Source: an uncultured Lachnospiraceae bacterium
GTDB taxonomy: Bacteria > Bacillota > Clostridia > Lachnospirales > Lachnospiraceae
DNA length: 64,000 nucleotides
Direction of reading: 5' to 3'
Assembly (NCBI GenBank): GCA_902765725.1
Contig: CACXAT010000008.1
Span: 1-64,000 of the forward strand
Below are positions 42,976-52,020 of the stretch, one piece after another. Within the stretch, counting starts at the first letter, position 1; every line of letters begins with the position of its first letter. Below the pieces are notes generated by a model, which made no database searches, was not told the origin of the DNA, and saw nothing but the letters and a program-made list of their open reading frames with translations. The position numbers and the translations under genes are program-made.

Positions 42976-44568
42976 TTATGAGAGCTTCTTTGTCTTTGAC
43001 ACGGCCGGTGAGTAGCCGCCCCAGCTGCTGTTCTGTCCGGAGCATACGGTTACCGTATATTTATAGTGACCGCGTGGACGCTTCGCATAATAATTGGGAT
43101 ACGGAGTAAATGTCTTGGTATAGGACTTCTTATTTCCTTTTACCCAGGCACCGTTTATGAAAAGCCCCTTCGTTCCGGGCTTCTTCTTCAGTTTCACGGT
43201 CACCTTGATCTTGCAGGTATAGAACTTCTCTGTGTAAAGATATACCCCCGTATAGTAGCCGTAATGCCTGACTTTATGGTACTGTACCTTTATAGCTTTC
43301 GCAGTCACAGATTTAATACTGGGTTTTGAGGAAGAGCCGGTCTTGAACGTCGTGGTACCCAAAGCCGGTCCGCTGAAGAAATATGCATTCCCATCTCCGC
43401 CTGCCGAGGTTGAATAGGTAGCATATGTACCATAAAAGATTCTGGTAAGATATGTTGTCTTTGGCTTCAGCCCGCTTATAGAAAACCCTTGCTGTATAAA
43501 CAGTTTGATCCAGTTGCGGGTCATGGCGCCGGAACGGTTCCAGCTCCTGCCGCCATCCGAGCTGTACTCCATGTAGAGACTGCCTGCAGCATTATTGCCC
43601 GCCATGTCATACGGATAGTAGTTAAAATAGCTGGAATACACTTCAAACACACCATTGTACCCCGGTGCTGCAGTGATGGTATTGCTTACCATAAATTTCC
43701 TGCCAATCACGCAGGACTTGCTTCTCGTACTGTTAGATATGCCCATGACAACTGTATGATATCCCGTATCATAGTTGTTCATGTTTATCGTATTGGGACA
43801 GGAAGAATATCTGTTGCTGAGCGAATAGGAATAAGCCGGATTAAAATCGACACCTAAACTTACAAAATAATATCCTGATGCCAGACTGCCGCTGACGGTA
43901 ACAGTGGCTCCGCTCTGGTTAATGGATATATTATTGTAAGCACTTGCCGGAACAGTCCCTGAATATGCATAAACTGCATCAACAGTCGCATCCGCCGCCT
44001 GGATCAGTCCTTCCGGATCCGCTGTCTCTCCAACCGGTACGATTCCCATCTTCTCCATCAGCACAGGATCGGTGAAAACTTCCACATTGCCGGTGCCAGG
44101 GGCAGAGTCTTCCCAATCTTCCTCCTCATCAGTATTGAGATCTTCCGCCGAAGCCTCCGTCTCTTCATCCGCAGAATCTGTGCCGGCAGCTTCCAGCACA
44201 TCCAGATCCTCTATCCCGCTCTCTTCCAGCTCTGCATCCTCATCTTCGGAGATCAAAAAGAGCCCTTCTTCCTGCGCATCGTCTGTATACACACTGTCAG
44301 GCTCAGACTGGTCATCGCCTAAAACCACATCTATCTCCTCGGGCACCTCGGAGAAGCTCTCCTCCCTCAGCTCTTCCAGTTCTTCCTGGCTGATCAGTGT
44401 TTCTGTCCCATCATCATTGACAAGATAAGCCACAGTCGGTTCTGTTTCGTCCGCATATACAGCGGCCGCAGAAAACGGCATATATGTCACAGCCAGCACC
44501 ATTGCCAGAATCGCAGAGCCAATCCGCTTTCCGGTTCCGTGTTTCACCACTCCCTTTAAACCCTTCAT
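42976..44568 (-). CDS. Secreted acidic surface protein of unknown function
   Basis: 530 residues from ATG 44568 (GGAGAGG upstream). The signal peptide is clear (IGSAILAMVLAVTYMPFSAA, cleavage near AVYADE). Residues about 45-185 are strongly acidic and low in complexity (EELEELREESFSEVPEEIDV). Residues about 200-420 are Tyr/Ser/Asn-rich beta-type sequence with FFSGPALGTTTFKTG, similar to an Fn3-like end. The last 110 residues are basic (KIKVTVKLKKKPGTKGLFIN), possibly for binding anionic wall polymers. No LPXTG motif is present. It lies about 200 bases downstream of the membrane LuxR gene on the same strand, suggesting dedicated control. Confidence 0.8.
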   Translation of the reverse strand: MKGLKGVVKHGTGKRIGSAILAMVLAVTYMPFSAAAVYADETEPTVAYLVNDDGTETLISQEELEELREESFSEVPEEIDVVLGDDQSEPDSVYTDDAQEEGLFLISEDEDAELEESGIEDLDVLEAAGTDSADEETEASAEDLNTDEEEDWEDSAPGTGNVEVFTDPVLMEKMGIVPVGETADPEGLIQAADATVDAVYAYSGTVPASAYNNISINQSGATVTVSGSLASGYYFVSLGVDFNPAYSYSLSNRYSSCPNTINMNNYDTGYHTVVMGISNSTRSKSCVIGRKFMVSNTITAAPGYNGVFEVYSSYFNYYPYDMAGNNAAGSLYMEYSSDGGRSWNRSGAMTRNWIKLFIQQGFSISGLKPKTTYLTRIFYGTYATYSTSAGGDGNAYFFSGPALGTTTFKTGSSSKPSIKSVTAKAIKVQYHKVRHYGYYTGVYLYTEKFYTCKIKVTVKLKKKPGTKGLFINGAWVKGNKKSYTKTFTPYPNYYAKRPRGHYKYTVTVCSGQNSSWGGYSPAVSKTKKLS

Positions 44569-44712
44569 ACGCAGCCTCTCCTTTTTCCTCTCCTTTTTCA
44601 TCACAGCTATGCAGCTAAGTCCTGGGATTGCCCGGACAGTCTCTGAATAGCTATATACCAGATGTTGTATATATAAGTTACAGACAAACTAACATGCATC
44701 CGGCAGTTTTCC

Positions 44713-44732
44713 AAGGTAGGTTTTAGGTAAGG
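44713..44732. promoter_or_regulatory. Direct repeat upstream of the surface-protein gene
   Basis: AAGGTAGGTTTTAGGTAAGG holds two AGGTA(A)GG words eleven bases apart. It lies between the LuxR-type regulator gene and the surface-protein gene, a reasonable place for a binding site of that regulator. The assignment is tentative. Confidence 0.3.
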
Positions 44733-44774
44733 TGGCGTAACTGAGCGGTTTTCGCGGATTCTGCGGACATCTTT

Positions 44775-46184
44775 TTACATGTCTCTCTCCGCCGTATAAG
44801 CCGCAATGAGGGCGATCCGGTTCCGGCAGCTGGTCTTCTGCAGGAGATTATGGATATGATATTTCACGGTACCCTCAGAGATCATGAGTTCGGAAGCGAT
44901 ATCAGAATTGCTCTTTTCATCAAGGAGATAACGCAGGACTTCCCTCTCCCGGGCCGACAGGTCATACTTTGCGGAAAAACGGTTGAACACTTCCCGCTCG
45001 CTTCTCTGTGCTTTTGCTTCCGGCTGGTAGAGAAACTGGTACAGATAAAAGAATAAGAGTGCCGAGACAATGAACAGGAGAGCGAGTACTCCGACCTGCA
45101 TGAGAAAATGACCTGACAGAATAAGACATACGATCTCGCCGAGGGCATCGCCGATCCGCCCGAACATAAGTCCGAGGCACGACAGCCACAACAGCTTCTT
45201 CTCCCTCGAAATATCCAGGAACAGAACCATCCGGTATATGGAATAGAATCCGAACGTGAAATAGCTGAGAGCCCAGAAAAGGGTGGCGGAAACCGGTTCT
45301 CCTTTCACGGCAAGCACAAAAAACGGGACGATAAGTGCGATCAGGGCGCAGATAGCCCCGTATCTGCGGTTCCGGTGATTCAGGTAACCGGCAAGCAGAA
45401 GCCCGGCTGCGTAAAACAGGCGGGAAAACTCCAGATTGACGCCGTCCTGCAGGTCAGCTGACGGAAAACCGAAGCCGCAGATATTTACCATACTGAACAG
45501 GATGATAAGCGCTGCGGCAAGTATGAAAAATCTCCGGAATGATACCTTTTCCGGAAGCTGCAGCCGCAGCGGGATCTCAGTGCTCCCATACAGTGACCCC
45601 TCATACCCGGACGCGTCGTATCCGGATCCATCCTGTGCCGGGGTCTTATATATGACAAAGATCACAACTGCAGTCAGAACGAGGCATATAATAAGGATGC
45701 TGTCCGAATAGTACAGAACTCCCCTGCAGAAAAGGGACAGCAGCCAGGAAGCAAGGATGGAGATACTGTATCCGACCCCAAGTGTCACAGCCTGACCGGA
45801 TGCATTTTCTCTTGCCGATAGCCGCCAGAGATAGTACCCGGCAATCCATCCGCATAGAAGGTTCAGGACCATGCCGAAGCCAGCAGCCTGTATCAATTCT
45901 TTGCTGAGGGCTGCCGGAATCAGGAACAGCATATAAAGCGAAGGAATAATATACATAGACTGCCGCAGCAGGTCCCCGCGCCGGCGTGCCGTCAGGGAAA
46001 ACAGGACGATCCCGGCGGCCTGGAACAGGTAGGCTGCGACCAGTGTTAATGCGTCTGAAACCGCTGCATCAGACAGTCCGAGAATATTGTAGGTCCACGC
46101 AAGATATCCGGTCGATGTCAGCAGGAAACAGAGGGCGATAACCGCCGAGTCCTGGATTTGTTTGTTTCGGATACTTTCTTTCAT
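44775..46184 (-). CDS. Multi-spanning membrane protein with C-terminal LuxR HTH
   Basis: 469 residues. About twelve hydrophobic segments fill residues 10-400, beginning with VIALCFLLTSTGYLAWTYNI and arranged like a transporter. The C-terminal 65 residues are a LuxR/GerE helix-turn-helix: LSAREREVLRYLLDEKSNSD then IASELMISEGTVKYHIHNLL. This architecture is known as membrane-bound LuxR regulators in Eggerthellaceae and some clostridia, where the membrane part is thought to sense a small molecule. The gene is followed on the same strand by the secreted surface protein, its likely target. No receiver domain is present. Confidence 0.85.
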   Translation of the reverse strand: MKESIRNKQIQDSAVIALCFLLTSTGYLAWTYNILGLSDAAVSDALTLVAAYLFQAAGIVLFSLTARRRGDLLRQSMYIIPSLYMLFLIPAALSKELIQAAGFGMVLNLLCGWIAGYYLWRLSARENASGQAVTLGVGYSISILASWLLSLFCRGVLYYSDSILIICLVLTAVVIFVIYKTPAQDGSGYDASGYEGSLYGSTEIPLRLQLPEKVSFRRFFILAAALIILFSMVNICGFGFPSADLQDGVNLEFSRLFYAAGLLLAGYLNHRNRRYGAICALIALIVPFFVLAVKGEPVSATLFWALSYFTFGFYSIYRMVLFLDISREKKLLWLSCLGLMFGRIGDALGEIVCLILSGHFLMQVGVLALLFIVSALLFFYLYQFLYQPEAKAQRSEREVFNRFSAKYDLSAREREVLRYLLDEKSNSDIASELMISEGTVKYHIHNLLQKTSCRNRIALIAAYTAERDM

Positions 46185-46233
46185 AACAGTCCACCGGAGT
46201 TATAAAATGAACACTGCCCTGACAATAAGGCTG

Positions 46234-46268
46234 AAAGGCGGCCGCCCTGCATACAGGACGGCCGCCTG
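46234..46268 (-). terminator. nifJ terminator
   Basis: On the minus strand GGCGGCCGTCCTG and CAGGGCGGCCGCC pair around TATG, followed by TTTCAGCC. It is strong in stem but weak in U tract, and lies about 80 bases after nifJ. Confidence 0.7.
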
Positions 46269-46349
46269 GTTATTCATTCTGCCATACTTCTGAGAAGCAC
46301 GGCACCTAATGAAGAAGCCGGTCCGGCCGGCATCTTCAATTACGCAGTC

Positions 46350-49300
46350 TTACTCTTCCGTTGCATAGAGCTTGACCAGCTTGTTGAGGTATGCATAACG
46401 CTCCTCAGACTCAGCCTTGTTCTTCGCCCACAGCTTCGCTGCACGCTCCGGATTTGCTCTCTTGAGGGAGTTGTAACGAACCTCACCGTCAAGGAATGCT
46501 TCGTACTCGCCGGTCGGAGCCTTGGAATCCAGTGTGAACGGATTCTTGCCTTCGGCCTTGAGTGCCGGATTGTAGCGGAACAGATGCCAGTAACCAGCCT
46601 CGACTGCCAGCTTCTCTTCGGTCTGAGCCTTCGCCATGCCCTTCTTGATGCCGTGGTTGATGCACGGTGCGTAGCAGAGTACGATCGACGGTCCGTGATA
46701 AGCCTCAGCTTCTGCGAATGCCTTGATGCACTGGTTGTAATCAGCACCCATTGCGACCTGGGCAACATAAACATCGCCGTAGCTCATCATGATGGAAGCC
46801 ATATCCTTCTTGCGGGTTTCCTTACCTGCTGCAGCAAACTGTGCAACTGCGCCGGTCGGAGTCGCCTTGGAGGACTGTCCGCCTGTGTTGGAGTAAACCT
46901 CGGTATCGAATACGCAGACGTTGATGTCCTTGCCGGAAGCCAGGATGTGATCAACACCGCCGAAGCCGATATCATAGGACCATCCGTCACCACCGAATAC
47001 CCACTGGCTCTTCTTGGACAGGTAATCCTTATCCTTCAGAACTGCCTTCGCAAGATCGCTGCCGTCTTCCTCGAGGGCCTTGATCAGAGCCTCGGTTGCC
47101 GGAGCATTTGCCTTGCCGTCGATGAAGGTATCGATCCATGCCTGACCTGCTTCAACGACCTTGCCGTCAGCGATCAGAGCTTCGACCTTGGACTTCAGAC
47201 CGTCACGCAGAGCGTTCTGCGCAAGCAGCATGCCCATACCGAACTCAGCAGCATCCTCGAACAGGGAGTTGGACCATGCCGGACCCTGACCCTTGCTGTT
47301 CATGGTGTACGGAGTGGACGGTGAGCTGTTGCCCCAGATAGAGGAGCATCCAGTTGCGTTGGCGATGTACATTCTGTCGCCGAACAGCTGAGTGACAAGC
47401 TTCGCATACGGAGTCTCTCCGCATCCGCCGCAGGCGCCTGAGAACTCAAGCAGCGGCTGCTTGAACTGGGAGCCCTTTACGGTCTCTTCCTTGAACTTGT
47501 CGATAACATCCTGCTTCGGCTCGAGCTTCACAGCATAGTCGAATCCAGCCTGGATGCCTTCGTTCTCTGCGAACAGCTTCATCTCCAGAGCCTTCTCGCC
47601 CTTCTTGCCCGGGCAGACATTTGCGCAGGATCCGCAGCCCGTGCAGTCGTATGCAGATACGACGATCGCGAACTTGTATTCCTTCATGCCGGTCATCGGC
47701 AGGCAAGCCTGTCCTTCCGGAAGCGCAGCAGCCTCAGCCTCGGTCAGAGCGACCGGACGGATAACAGCGTGCGGGCAGACATATGCGCAGCGGTTGCACT
47801 GGATACAATTGTCGGAATTCCATACCGGAACCATAACAGCGATACCGCGCTTCTCATAAGCAGCAGTTCCGGACGGAGTTGTTCCGTCTACATAATCCTT
47901 GAATGCGGAAACCGGAAGGTTGTTGCCCTCCTGAGCGCTGACGGCCTTCTGGATATTGTTGACGAAGTCAACTACATTCTTCTGTCCTTCTGTAGCGGTC
48001 TTGAAGTCAAGTCCTTCATCCTCTGCGTTCTTCCAGGATTCCGGAATCTGAACCTCGTGAACCTGCTTCGCGCCGGCGTCGATCGCATCCCAGTTCTTCT
48101 TGACGATGTCATCGCCCTTGCGGCCGTAGGTTGCCTTTGCAGCAGCCTTCATCAGCTCGATCGCATGCTCTTCCGGAATGATGCCGGTAAGCTTGAAGAA
48201 TGCGGACTGAAGGATCGTGTTGATACGGGTCGGGCCCATGCCGACTTCGATACCGATCTTAACACCGTCGATGGTGTAGAACTTGATGTTGTGGTTGGCA
48301 ATGAATGCCTTGACCTGTCCCGGAAGCTCTTTCTCAAGCTGCGCGTCATCCCATGCGCAGTTCAGAAGGAAGGTGCCGCCGTCAACCAGCTCCTGAACCA
48401 TGTTGTACTTGCGGATGTATGCCGGGTTGTGGCATGCAACGAAGTTCGCCTGATGGATCAGATAGGTGGACTTGATCGGCTTCTTACCGAAACGAAGGTG
48501 GCTCATCGTTACGCCGCCGGACTTCTTGGAGTCATAATCGAAGTAAGCCTGAGCGTACATATCGGTGTTGTCACCAATGATCTTGATGGAGTTCTTGTTC
48601 GCACCAACGGTACCGTCTGCGCCAAGGCCCCAGAACTTGCAGTTGGTGGTTCCTTCCGGAGTGGTAACCAGAGCCGGTCCGGTCGGAAGAGACAGATTCG
48701 TAACATCGTCCACGATGCCGATGGTGAACTTCTGCTTCTCGGTGTTGTCATAGACTGCAACGATCTGTGCCGGAGTCGTATCCTTGGAGCCAAGTCCGTA
48801 ACGTCCGGAGAAGACCGGAGTGGTCTCGAACTTCGTTCCCTTGAGGGCTGCGACAACGTCAAGATACAGCGGCTCGCCGATTGCGCCCGGCTCCTTGGTA
48901 CGATCCAGGACGGAGATGAACTTCGCGCTCTCCGGGATCGCATCGACAAATGCCTTCGCGCTGAACGGACGATACAGGCGGACCTTGACAACGCCGACCT
49001 TCTTGCCGGATGCCATCAGATAGTCGATGGTCTCCTCGATCGTATCGTTGACAGAACCCATAGCCACGATTACGTGCTCTGCATCCGGAGCGCCGTAGTA
49101 GTTGAACAGCTTGTAATCGGTGCCGATCTTTGCGTTGATCTTGTCCATGTTAGCCTGGACGATCGCCGGCATATCATCATAGTACGGGTTGATCGCTTCG
49201 CGTGCCTGGAAGAAGATGTCAGGGTTCTGAGCGGAACCTCTCTCAACCGGATGATTCGGGTTCAGAGACTGATCTCTCCATGCCTGAAGGGCATCAAAGT

Positions 49301-49886
49301 CATACATCTCCTTGAGATCTTCGAAATCCCACTGCTCGATCTTCTGGATCTCATGGGAAGTACGGAAACCATCGAAGAAGTTGATGAACGGAAGACGGCC
49401 CTGGATTGCGGAAAGGTGAGCAACCGGAGTCAGATCCATGACTTCCTGAACACTGGATTCGCAGAGCATGCATGCTCCGGTCTGACGACATGCGTACACG
49501 TCAGAGTGATCACCAAAGATCGACAGAGCGTGAGATGCAAGGGCACGTGCGGAAACGTCGAATACGCCCGGAAGTCTCTCACCTGCACACTTGTAGAGGT
49601 TCGGGATCATGAGCAGAAGTCCCTGAGAAGCTGTGTAGGTCGTTGTAAGAGCACCTGCTGCCAGAGAACCGTGGACCGCACCTGCTGCGCCTGCTTCAGA
49701 CTGCATCTCTGTAATCTGAACGGTCTGGCCAAAGATGTTCTTCATTCCCTGTGTTGCCCATTCGTCGGTATGCTCAGGCATAACGGACGACGGGGTAATC
49801 GGGTACATAGCAGCGACATCGGTAAATGCATAGGATGCATATGCCGCGGCCTGATTACCATCCATGGTCTTCATTTGTCTTGCCAT
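46350..49886 (-). CDS. nifJ: Pyruvate:ferredoxin (flavodoxin) oxidoreductase
   Basis: 1178 residues, the full single-chain PFOR. It converts pyruvate and CoA to acetyl-CoA and CO2 with reduction of ferredoxin, the central step of clostridial fermentation. Domains in order: pyruvate-binding N-terminus (MDGNQAAAYASYAFTDVAAM), a domain II region with GSVNDTIEETIDYL, the EKR domain, two 4Fe-4S motifs (CIQCNRCAYVCPH near 690 and CTGCGSCANVCPG near 748), and the TPP domain with GDGWSYDIGFGG near 960 plus a proximal cluster cysteine pair (CGGCGETPY). The start has AAGGAGG upstream. Confidence 0.97.
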   Translation of the reverse strand: MARQMKTMDGNQAAAYASYAFTDVAAMYPITPSSVMPEHTDEWATQGMKNIFGQTVQITEMQSEAGAAGAVHGSLAAGALTTTYTASQGLLLMIPNLYKCAGERLPGVFDVSARALASHALSIFGDHSDVYACRQTGACMLCESSVQEVMDLTPVAHLSAIQGRLPFINFFDGFRTSHEIQKIEQWDFEDLKEMYDFDALQAWRDQSLNPNHPVERGSAQNPDIFFQAREAINPYYDDMPAIVQANMDKINAKIGTDYKLFNYYGAPDAEHVIVAMGSVNDTIEETIDYLMASGKKVGVVKVRLYRPFSAKAFVDAIPESAKFISVLDRTKEPGAIGEPLYLDVVAALKGTKFETTPVFSGRYGLGSKDTTPAQIVAVYDNTEKQKFTIGIVDDVTNLSLPTGPALVTTPEGTTNCKFWGLGADGTVGANKNSIKIIGDNTDMYAQAYFDYDSKKSGGVTMSHLRFGKKPIKSTYLIHQANFVACHNPAYIRKYNMVQELVDGGTFLLNCAWDDAQLEKELPGQVKAFIANHNIKFYTIDGVKIGIEVGMGPTRINTILQSAFFKLTGIIPEEHAIELMKAAAKATYGRKGDDIVKKNWDAIDAGAKQVHEVQIPESWKNAEDEGLDFKTATEGQKNVVDFVNNIQKAVSAQEGNNLPVSAFKDYVDGTTPSGTAAYEKRGIAVMVPVWNSDNCIQCNRCAYVCPHAVIRPVALTEAEAAALPEGQACLPMTGMKEYKFAIVVSAYDCTGCGSCANVCPGKKGEKALEMKLFAENEGIQAGFDYAVKLEPKQDVIDKFKEETVKGSQFKQPLLEFSGACGGCGETPYAKLVTQLFGDRMYIANATGCSSIWGNSSPSTPYTMNSKGQGPAWSNSLFEDAAEFGMGMLLAQNALRDGLKSKVEALIADGKVVEAGQAWIDTFIDGKANAPATEALIKALEEDGSDLAKAVLKDKDYLSKKSQWVFGGDGWSYDIGFGGVDHILASGKDINVCVFDTEVYSNTGGQSSKATPTGAVAQFAAAGKETRKKDMASIMMSYGDVYVAQVAMGADYNQCIKAFAEAEAYHGPSIVLCYAPCINHGIKKGMAKAQTEEKLAVEAGYWHLFRYNPALKAEGKNPFTLDSKAPTGEYEAFLDGEVRYNSLKRANPERAAKLWAKNKAESEERYAYLNKLVKLYATEE

Positions 49887-49930
49887 TTTGTAATCCTCCT
49901 TCTTGGATCATTATGATTTCTCAAACACAC

Positions 49931-49964
49931 AAAAAAGGCAGCTGATACCCGCTGCCTTTTTATT
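49931..49964. terminator. Terminator between ABC-F gene and nifJ
   Basis: AAAAAGGCAGC and GCTGCCTTTTT pair around TGATACCC, with U tracts in both orientations. It can end the ABC-F transcript, but it also lies between the best nifJ promoter and the nifJ start, so it may act as an attenuator. Confidence 0.88.
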
Positions 49965-49975
49965 GCGCGCTCAAC

Positions 49976-50012
49976 CATGATTATATTAGCATACTTAATC
50001 ATGAAAGTCTAT
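49976..50012 (-). promoter_or_regulatory. Probable nifJ promoter with embedded inverted repeat
   Basis: On the minus strand TAGACT (near 50007-50012), 18 bases, TAATAT (49983-49988) with TGC before it. A perfect inverted repeat, CATGATTA at 49976-49983 and TAATCATG at 49996-50003, covers the -10 region and spacer, looking like an operator. Confidence 0.55.
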
Positions 50013-50047
50013 TTTGCTGTCTGGTTTTTCCACACGTTTTTTACAAT

Positions 50048-51700
50048 TTATTCTTCTTCTGAAAAATCTTCCTCATCTGTCACCAGCGAAGTATAGATGG
50101 TTCTCTTTCTTGCCATCTCGTCGCTCGCCAGATATTCGTCGTAGGTGGTGATCTTATCGATCATCCTGCCGTTCGGAAGGATCTCCATGATCCGGTTCGC
50201 GGTAGTCTGCACGATCTGGTGGTCGCGGGACGAGAACAGGAGCACCGACGGGAACTTGATCATACCGTTGTTCAGCGCGGTGATGGATTCCATATCCAGA
50301 TGGTTGGTGGGCTCATCGAAGATCAGCACGTTGGCTCCCGAGATCATCATCTTGGAGAACAGGCATCTGACCTTCTCGCCTCCGGACAGGACCTTGACGT
50401 ATTTATCGCCGTCCTCTCCCGCAAACAGCATGCGTCCGAGGAAGCCTCTGACATAGGTCTGATCCTTGATCTCGGAATACTGGGTCAGCCACTGCGCGAT
50501 GGTCAGGTCGTTGTCGAACTCATCCGTGTAGTCCTTGGGGAAATAAGCGCGGCTGGTGGTGACGCCCCACTTGAAGGTTCCCTCGTCCGGTTCCTCCAGT
50601 CCCATCAGGATCCGGAAGAACATCGTCTTGGCGATCTCATTTCCGCCGACAAAGGCAACCTTGTCCTCACGTCCCAGGGTGAAGGAGATGTCATCCAGAA
50701 GCTTCACGCCGTTTACGGTCTTGGAGATGTTATGGACCTCCAGGACTTCGTTGCCGATCTCACGGTCCGGCCTGAAGTCAATATAAGGATACTTGCGGCT
50801 GGAGGGACGGATGTCATCCAGCTGGATCTTCTCCAGGGCTCTCTTACGGCTGGTCGCCTGCTTGGACTTGGAAGCGTTCGCCGAGAATCTCTGGATGAAT
50901 TCCTGCAGCTCCTTGATCTTCTCTTCCTTCTTCTTGTTCGCTTCCTTCATCTGACGGATCATCAGCTGGGAGGACTCATACCAGAAGTCATAGTTTCCTG
51001 CATAGAGCTGGATCTTGCCATAGTCGATATCGGCGATATAGGTGCAGACCTTATTCAGGAAATAACGGTCATGGGAGACAACGATGACGGTATTGTCAAA
51101 GTTGATCAGGAACTCCTCGAGCCAGCCGATGGCGTCCAGATCCAGATGGTTGGTCGGCTCATCGAGCAGAAGGATATCCGGATTGCCGAACAGGGCGCGG
51201 GCAAGCAGGACCTTGACCTTCATGTTGCCGGTCAGATCCTTCATGACTGCCTGGTGGAATTCTGTCGGGATGCCGAGGCCGTTGAGCAGAGATTCTGCGT
51301 CTGACTCCGCCTCCCATCCGTTCATCTCCGCAAACTCCGTCTCCAGCTCTGAAGCGCGGATCCCGTCTTCATCAGAGAAGTCCGGCTTCGCATAGAGCGC
51401 ATCCTTCTCCCTGGCGATCTCAAACAGACGCGCGTTGCCCTGGATTACCGTATCAAGGACAATCTGCTCGTCGTACTTGAAATGGTCCTGCTCCAGAACG
51501 CTCATACGCTGGCCGGGCGTCATCGTCACGGTACCGCTGGAGGTCTCCAGCTCACCGGACAGAATCTTCAGAAATGTAGACTTGCCGGCGCCGTTCGCGC
51601 CGATCACGCCATAGCAGTTCCCCTCGGTGAATTTGATATTGACATCCTCAAACAGGGCCTTCTTGCCAAGCCGCAATGTTACGTCATTAACACTGATCAT
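50048..51700 (-). CDS. ABC-F family ATPase (YkpA/YbiT-like)
   Basis: 550 residues, two nucleotide-binding domains joined by a charged linker (KKEEKIKELQEFIQRFSANA) and no membrane part, so it is a ribosome-associated ABC-F factor rather than a transporter. Domain 1: Walker A GANGAGKST near residue 35, Walker B ILLLDEPTNHLD, but signature LTGNM. Domain 2: Walker A-like GGNEIAKT near 345, signature LSGGE, Walker B VLIFDEPTNHLD. The two sites are therefore unequal. Members of this family relieve stalled ribosomes or give antibiotic resistance; this subgroup looks like the housekeeping type. Confidence 0.92.
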   Translation of the reverse strand: MISVNDVTLRLGKKALFEDVNIKFTEGNCYGVIGANGAGKSTFLKILSGELETSSGTVTMTPGQRMSVLEQDHFKYDEQIVLDTVIQGNARLFEIAREKDALYAKPDFSDEDGIRASELETEFAEMNGWEAESDAESLLNGLGIPTEFHQAVMKDLTGNMKVKVLLARALFGNPDILLLDEPTNHLDLDAIGWLEEFLINFDNTVIVVSHDRYFLNKVCTYIADIDYGKIQLYAGNYDFWYESSQLMIRQMKEANKKKEEKIKELQEFIQRFSANASKSKQATSRKRALEKIQLDDIRPSSRKYPYIDFRPDREIGNEVLEVHNISKTVNGVKLLDDISFTLGREDKVAFVGGNEIAKTMFFRILMGLEEPDEGTFKWGVTTSRAYFPKDYTDEFDNDLTIAQWLTQYSEIKDQTYVRGFLGRMLFAGEDGDKYVKVLSGGEKVRCLFSKMMISGANVLIFDEPTNHLDMESITALNNGMIKFPSVLLFSSRDHQIVQTTANRIMEILPNGRMIDKITTYDEYLASDEMARKRTIYTSLVTDEEDFSEEE

Positions 51701-51780
51701 GTGTGGTATCTCTCCTTGACTGCGTGTATTCTGTCACATCTGTGCTCTGTTCATTCTACTTGAATCCAGATAAAATGCAA

Positions 51781-51802
51781 GACCCGCCGTAAAAGAGGCG
51801 GG
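51781..51802 (-). terminator. Weak hairpin after carB region
   Basis: CCCGCC and GGCGGG form a 6-bp stem around an eight-base loop; on the minus strand TCTTGCATTTTAT follows. It may end the carAB transcript after the palindromic element. Confidence 0.4.
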
Positions 51803-51825
51803 CATAAATAATCTGAATGCAATAA

Positions 51826-52015
51826 GTTCCGCCGCTGCAGCAACGCAGCAGGTTTTTATGCTCGCCTGCCTTCCTTCGTTTGCTTCGAAATATCTGACGG
51901 TGCTCTGGCTCCTATAGATGCGTGGTCGCTTCGCACCGTCACATTTCTTGCAAACTCAGTCGTCTGGCTAATGCATTCAAAACCTGCTGCGTTATCTGCG
52001 CGGCTGCCGCCTCGC
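51826..52015. repeat. Long imperfect palindrome element 2
   Basis: A roughly 190-base element folds on itself. The outer arms pair AACGCAGCAGGTTT (51842-51855) with AAACCTGCTGCGTT, the middle arms pair TTTGCTTCGAAAT with ATTTCTTGCAAA, and the inner arms pair GACGGTGC (51896-51903) with GCACCGTC (51933-51940). The 29-base apical loop carries CTATAGGA on the minus strand (51910-51917), the same word found in the loop of element 1. It begins directly after the carB stop codon. It accounts for most of the gene-free stretch between carB and the ABC-F gene. Confidence 0.8.
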
Positions 52016-52020
52016 AATCC

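Noticed and set aside
47769..49916. A 715-codon plus-strand open frame opposite nifJ
   Set aside because: Antisense shadow of nifJ with no motif and no ribosome site; nifJ is full length with all its motifs.
49976..50003. Rex operator at nifJ
   Set aside because: The inverted repeat CATGATTA/TAATCATG does not fit the TTGTTAA-N4-TTAACAA pattern known for clostridial Rex.
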